Positions 33,638 to 37,395 of a stretch of DNA of 37,395 nucleotides are shown one piece after another. The notes beneath the pieces are model-generated. The model did no database searches. It was not told the origin of the DNA and saw only the letters and a list, made by a program, of their open reading frames with translations. The DNA comes from an uncultured Methanobrevibacter sp. (lineage in GTDB: Archaea; Methanobacteriota; Methanobacteria; Methanobacteriales; Methanobacteriaceae), in contig NZ_CAMVTE010000021.1 in assembly GCF_947170395.1 (NCBI RefSeq), positions 1 through 37,395 on the forward strand, given 5' to 3'. The stretch's first letter is position 1; each line of letters starts with the position of its first letter. The position numbers and the translations under genes are program-made.

Positions 33638-36067
33638 ATGAGTGACATATTATCCAAATACGAAACATCAAAGGAAGGACTTACCGACACTCAAGTCCAG
33701 AAAAGACAATCCGAATACGGTGCGAATGAACTTGAAGAGGCAAAGCCCACACCGGTTTACGTGCTTTTTTTATCACAGTTTGCAGACATCCTTATTGCAC
33801 TTTTAATAATAGCCGCCGTTGCGTCATTTCTCATCGGAGACATTATCGATGCAGGCGTAATCATGCTTGCGGTACTTCTAAACACCATAATCGGATTCAT
33901 CCAGGAGTACCGATCGCAAAAGGCCGTCGAAAGCCTCAAGGACCTTATGAGCAAACACGCAATAGTCAGAAGGAACGGCAGAATCGAGGAAATTGATGCC
34001 AGATGCCTTACCGTCGGAGACATTGTCATTTTGGAGGAAGGAATCAAAATACCTGCAGATTTGATTTTGATTGAATCCAAAAATCTGATGTGTGATGAAT
34101 CCCAGCTGACCGGAGAATCCGAAGCCGTCAGAAAGCAAAAAGAGGATATGGTTTATATGGACTCCAACGTATTGGGCGGAAACGGTCTTGGAGTGGTCAG
34201 CGCAATAGGAATGAAAACGGAAATAGGAAAGATTGCAGACATCGTCCAACAGGAGGATGAGGAAACCCCTCTTGCAAAAAGGGTTGGAAAGCTTGGAAAA
34301 ATTCTTTCTGCAATTGCAATTGTCGTGTGTATAGCCATTTTCATTATGGAACTGCTTCAGGGAGTTCCTGTTGTGGAAACATTCATGACTGCGGTTTCAC
34401 TGGCGGTTGCCGCAATTCCGGAAGGCCTTCCTGCAGTGCTGACACTGACACTTGCACTCGGAATGAGCGAAATGGCAAAATCCAATGCAATCGTAAGGAA
34501 GCTTCTGTCTGTAGAAACCCTCGGGTCATGTACAGTCATCTGCAGTGACAAGACAGGTACCCTCACCGAAAACAAAATGACTGTAGTCGAGAGCTTTTAT
34601 ACAAACAGGGACAAAACACACCTTATAGGTAAACTGTGCAACAATGCAGTTCTAAATGGCGATGATTTCATCGGAGATCAGACTGATGGAGCCATTCTCA
34701 AATATTGTCACACTCATGAATGCGACCTTGAAAGGATTGATGAAATCCCACTTGACAGCAATCGTAAAATGATGACTACTATACATAGATTAGACGGTGA
34801 AAATAATATTGTTTTAACAAAAGGTGCTCCAGAAATAATTCTAGATAAATGCAAATACATAGATATGGACGGAAGTATTGAAATTCTTGAAGCTGAAATG
34901 AAGCAAAAGCTAGTTGAAAAAATTGGCGAAATGAGCGGACATGCACTGAGGACAATCGGATTTGCATATAAAATCAACGGTGAAGAAAATGCCGAAAGCG
35001 ATTTGACATTCACCGGACTTCTGGGTCTCATTGATCCTCCTAAAGAGGATGCCAAAAAATCAGTTGAGGAGTGTATTCAAGCAGGAATAAAGGTAATCAT
35101 GATTACAGGAGACCATGAAAAGACCGCATGCGCAATTGCAAGAAAACTGGGAATCCTTACAACCGGAGAAGTGATTACCGGAGGAGAACTTGACAAGCTT
35201 TCAGATGAAGAATACCTGAAGGCGGCCCAAAACATCCAGGTCTATGCAAGGGTAAAGCCTGCCCAAAAGATGAAAATCGTTGAAACACTCAAAAAGCTTG
35301 ACAACATTGTTGCAATGACCGGAGACGGAGTAAACGATGCGCCGGCACTTAAAAAGGCATCAATCGGAGTTGCAATGGGTGACGGATGCGACGTTGCAAA
35401 AGAGGCCTCCGACATGATAGTCCAGAACAATGACTTCAAAACCATCGTAAAGGCCATTGAAGGGGGACGTAAAATCTATGACAACATCAAGAGATTCGTC
35501 AAATACCAGGTTTCCACAAACGTCGGGGCAATACTTACAATTGTGGGAACATCACTTCTCAACCTGCCGCTTCCTTTCAACCCAGCACAGCTTTTATGGC
35601 TGAACATCGTAATGGACGGCCCTCCGGCACAGATGCTTGGAATTGAAGGGGCTGAAAGAGACATTATGCAAAGGCCTCCTGAAACGGGAGACATTCTTAC
35701 AAAAAACATACTGCTTGAGATACTGCTTTTAGGAATTGTAATGGCAGCGGGAACAATAGCGGTTTACAGCTATGAAATCACAACAGGAGTGCCAACCAAA
35801 AAGGCAATGACAGTTGCATTTACCCTGTTTGTAGTGTATCAGCTTCTAAACGCATTCAATGGAAGGGCAAACTCCGAAAAATCAAGCAGATACCTTTATC
35901 TTGGAATCCTGATATCATTCATTCTCCAGCTTCTTATACTCTACATTCCGCAGCTGCAGACAATATTCAGGACAACATCAATAGGAATGGCTGACTGGAT
36001 AATCATACTTATAGTCGCTTCAACAATATTGATAGCTCAAAAAATAATCGGCAAAGTGATAAAATGA
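33638..36067 (+). CDS. P-type cation ATPase, calcium-type (P2A, PMR1-like)
   Basis: 809 residues. TGES at 158-161 (actuator), SDKTGTLT with phosphorylated Asp304, 'ITGDHEKTA' and 'TGDGVNDAPALK' are all intact. In M4 PEGLP and in M6 'NIVMDGPPA' match the calcium site II of SERCA-type pumps; in M5 'STNVGAI' keeps Asn but has Ala where SERCA has the site-I Glu, as in single-site PMR1-type pumps. It probably exports Ca2+ or Mn2+. AGGTGAT precedes the start, and its stop overlaps the start of cobK by 4 bp. Confidence 0.92.
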   Translation: MSDILSKYETSKEGLTDTQVQKRQSEYGANELEEAKPTPVYVLFLSQFADILIALLIIAAVASFLIGDIIDAGVIMLAVLLNTIIGFIQEYRSQKAVESLKDLMSKHAIVRRNGRIEEIDARCLTVGDIVILEEGIKIPADLILIESKNLMCDESQLTGESEAVRKQKEDMVYMDSNVLGGNGLGVVSAIGMKTEIGKIADIVQQEDEETPLAKRVGKLGKILSAIAIVVCIAIFIMELLQGVPVVETFMTAVSLAVAAIPEGLPAVLTLTLALGMSEMAKSNAIVRKLLSVETLGSCTVICSDKTGTLTENKMTVVESFYTNRDKTHLIGKLCNNAVLNGDDFIGDQTDGAILKYCHTHECDLERIDEIPLDSNRKMMTTIHRLDGENNIVLTKGAPEIILDKCKYIDMDGSIEILEAEMKQKLVEKIGEMSGHALRTIGFAYKINGEENAESDLTFTGLLGLIDPPKEDAKKSVEECIQAGIKVIMITGDHEKTACAIARKLGILTTGEVITGGELDKLSDEEYLKAAQNIQVYARVKPAQKMKIVETLKKLDNIVAMTGDGVNDAPALKKASIGVAMGDGCDVAKEASDMIVQNNDFKTIVKAIEGGRKIYDNIKRFVKYQVSTNVGAILTIVGTSLLNLPLPFNPAQLLWLNIVMDGPPAQMLGIEGAERDIMQRPPETGDILTKNILLEILLLGIVMAAGTIAVYSYEITTGVPTKKAMTVAFTLFVVYQLLNAFNGRANSEKSSRYLYLGILISFILQLLILYIPQLQTIFRTTSIGMADWIIILIVASTILIAQKIIGKVIK

Positions 36068-36855
36068 AAATATTTCTTCTAGGCGGTACAAAGGACTCAA
36101 CAAACATTATAGAACACGTTAAGAAAAACTATGACGCACATATCCTAACCACAACCACAACAGAATACGGCGCAAGGCTTGCCAGAGATGCAGGAAGTGA
36201 CGATACGATTGCAAGGCCTCTTTTAAAGGATGAGATTGAAGAGATATTGGCTGACGGGGAGTTTGACATTCTCATTGATGCGACACACCCCTTTGCAGAA
36301 CACATCACACAGACTTCCGCAACAATTGCAAAAGAAACAAAAATCCCATACATACGCTTTGAAAGACCCACCACCAACCTTGAAAACGTTGAGACATCAC
36401 ACATCCACTACGTAAGTTCATTTGACGAGGCAGGAAAACTGATAGCAAGTGATTTTGATAGCGGAAACGTGCTGCATTTTGCAGGAGCAAACACCATGGC
36501 AGACATCGTGAAATACGTTCCAGTCGAAAGGTTCTATCCGAGGATTTTAAAGGTTGAAAACTCACTTAAAAAATGCGATGAGCTCAATATCAATCCTGAC
36601 CACATAATTCCAATGACAGGTGCGGCCACAAAGGAAGAAAACATAGACCTGATTGAAAAATATGATGCAAGCGTCATGATTACAAAGGAAAGCGGCGAAA
36701 TCGGAGGAGTCATCAAAAAGATTGAAGCTGCAAACGAAAAGGATGTTGCAATCATAATGATCCAGCGCCCAAAAATAGAGATGTTAAACAAAAACGACAT
36801 CGTCAATGATTTAAAAGAATTAGAAATAAAAATAGAAGGTTTTTTAAAAAAATAG
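36064..36855 (+). CDS. cobK: Precorrin-6A/cobalt-precorrin-6A reductase
   Basis: 263 residues. 'IFLLGGTKDSTNIIE' (nucleotide-binding start), 'LIDATHPFAEHIT' and 'RFERP' are hallmarks of CobK/CbiJ, which reduces a corrin ring bond with NADPH during cobalamin synthesis. 'ILKVENSLKKC' and 'MTGAATKEENIDLIEKYDASVMITKESG' complete the fold. Methanogens need corrinoids for methyl transfer. The ATG shares bases with the pump's stop (ATGA), so the two are co-translated. Confidence 0.93.
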   Translation: MKIFLLGGTKDSTNIIEHVKKNYDAHILTTTTTEYGARLARDAGSDDTIARPLLKDEIEEILADGEFDILIDATHPFAEHITQTSATIAKETKIPYIRFERPTTNLENVETSHIHYVSSFDEAGKLIASDFDSGNVLHFAGANTMADIVKYVPVERFYPRILKVENSLKKCDELNINPDHIIPMTGAATKEENIDLIEKYDASVMITKESGEIGGVIKKIEAANEKDVAIIMIQRPKIEMLNKNDIVNDLKELEIKIEGFLKK

Positions 36856-36869
36856 ATATAAAAATAAGA

Positions 36870-36953
36870 CGCCGAGACTGGGATTTGAACCCAGGCGAGG
36901 GAAACCTCACAGGATTTCAAGTCCTGCGCCTTACCAGACTAGACTATCTCGGC
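36870..36953 (-). tRNA. tRNA-Ser, anticodon UGA
   Basis: A full cloverleaf with long variable arm: acceptor GCCGAGA/TCTCGGC with G as discriminator, anticodon stem AGGA/TCCT with loop CTTGAAA (anticodon TGA, 36917-36919), variable arm GAGG...CCTC, and T-arm CTGGG-TTCAAAT-CCCAG. The CCA end is not encoded. It reads UCA and related codons. cobK ends 14 bp away on the other strand. Confidence 0.96.
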
Positions 36954-36964
36954 ATGTGAAAAGG

Positions 36965-36989
36965 AATATTTAGAAGGATTCTAAATATT
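36965..36989. promoter_or_regulatory. Perfect inverted repeat between tRNA-Ser and uS10
   Basis: AATATTTAGAA (36965-36975) and TTCTAAATATT (36979-36989) are perfect 11-bp arms with a GGA spacer. It overlaps the uS10 stop codon and lies 12 bp before the tRNA, so it covers both the uS10 3' end and the tRNA promoter region. Confidence 0.5.
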
Positions 36990-37297
36990 TATCCTTTAAG
37001 TTCGATTTCAATACTTACATTATCAGGAACGTTAACTTTCATAACTTGTCTCATTGCACGTTCATCAGCTCCAATACCGATTAAACGTTTGTGAATTCTA
37101 AGTTCCCATTTTTCCCAAGAAGCTTTACCTTCTCCATCTGGAGATTTTCTAGTTGGGACCACTAATTTTTTAGTAGGTAATGGAATAGGACCAGACAAGT
37201 CAACACCAGTTCTTTCAGCAATTTTTTTGAGTTGATCACATACATATGCCAATTTTTCCGGGTCTGTTCCAGTAAGCTTAATTCTTGCTTGATTCAT
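36989..37297 (-). CDS. rpsJ: 30S ribosomal protein uS10
   Basis: 102 residues, normal archaeal length. '[41 protein letters not shown]' and '[14 protein letters not shown]' are the uS10 core. GGAGG lies seven bases before the ATG. In archaea rpsJ ends the str operon after EF-1alpha, and the codons just upstream fit that. Confidence 0.97.
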   Translation of the reverse strand: MNQARIKLTGTDPEKLAYVCDQLKKIAERTGVDLSGPIPLPTKKLVVPTRKSPDGEGKASWEKWELRIHKRLIGIGADERAMRQVMKVNVPDNVSIEIELKG

Positions 37298-37328
37298 TTA
37301 TTATCCTCCAAAAAAAACAAAAAGAAAA

Positions 37329-37347
37329 GAAAGTAAAGAATACTTTC
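37329..37347 (-). terminator. Hairpin plus T-rich tract upstream of uS10
   Basis: GAAAGTA (37329-37335) and TACTTTC (37341-37347) form a perfect 7-bp stem. On the minus strand it is followed by a T-rich tract that runs to the GGAGG ribosome site of uS10, like a terminator or processing site inside the operon. Confidence 0.4.
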
Positions 37348-37365
37348 TAATTATTGTTTACAAAC

Positions 37366-37395
37366 TTATTTTGCTGGGGTAACGTTAAGACATAA
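37366..37395 (-). CDS. C-terminal end of the gene upstream of uS10, probably EF-1alpha
   Basis: Only nine codons are in the window, reading LCLNVTPAK and a TAA stop. The call rests on the standard archaeal gene order EF-2, EF-1alpha, uS10, and on a tail of similar character to EF-1alpha; the sequence alone is too short to prove it. Confidence 0.5.
   Translation of the reverse strand, partial: LCLNVTPAK

Noticed and set aside
36534-36920. 128-codon minus-strand frame across the end of cobK and the tRNA
   Set aside because: It runs through the tRNA gene and opposite cobK, without a ribosome site.
36870-36953. tRNA-Ser as an attachment site for an integrated element
   Set aside because: No integrase or partial tRNA copy is nearby; the broken integrase lies 17 kb away and its flanks do not match the tRNA.

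Overview
The window is AT-rich archaeal chromosome, most likely Methanobrevibacter or a close relative in Methanobacteriales. Signs of this are an archaeal release factor aRF1 with NIKS and GGQ motifs, an uS10 gene downstream of what looks like the tail of EF-1alpha, a UPF0146 gene, DUF4013 and DUF1211 membrane proteins, large Asn/Thr-rich adhesin-like proteins with Ig-like repeats, a CobK cobalamin gene, TATA-box promoters, several probably leaderless genes, and a tRNA-Ser without an encoded CCA. I identify the genus from this pattern, not from a search.

Layout. 1-7.7 kb is a cell-surface block: the 3' part of a giant adhesin-like protein, a SAM methyltransferase, a polytopic membrane protein that may be a GT-C type glycosyltransferase, a GT2/GtrA pair that probably modifies surface glycans, and a small membrane operon that includes a 42-residue gene. 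7.8-9.0 kb is aspartate kinase. 9.3-17.6 kb is mixed: an OLD/SMC-like ATPase overlapping an Rpn-like C-terminal fragment, a TM2-like protein, a small secreted Ig-like protein, a two-gene operon of a tandem DUF1211 (TMEM175-type) channel and a hotdog thioesterase, a membrane-anchored Ig-like protein with a poly-Ser tail, a TetR/radical-SAM operon and a DUF4013 protein.

18.1-27.8 kb is the accessory part. Two direct copies of a 400-550 bp repeat (about 18.1-18.65 and 23.07-23.49 kb) each hold a string of very short minus-strand ORFs. One 17-codon ORF is identical in all three of its occurrences, and another shows mostly synonymous differences between copies. The copies flank a frameshifted tyrosine recombinase, a VapBC pair, an unknown gene and a flippase. 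Further on are TrkH, a TacT-like GNAT gene with a convergent 46-residue ORF overlapping its end, and a RelE-type toxin/antitoxin pair. Between them lie copies of a hairpin element that resembles the 3' end and terminator of the neighbouring gdhA.

27.8-37.4 kb is mainly core: gdhA (TTG start), a small basic protein, aRF1, an unknown conserved gene, a zinc-ribbon membrane protein facing RimI, an operon UPF0146 - Ca-type P-ATPase - cobK, tRNA-Ser(UGA), uS10 and the last nine codons of the gene upstream of it. No rRNA, CRISPR array or complete insertion sequence is visible.
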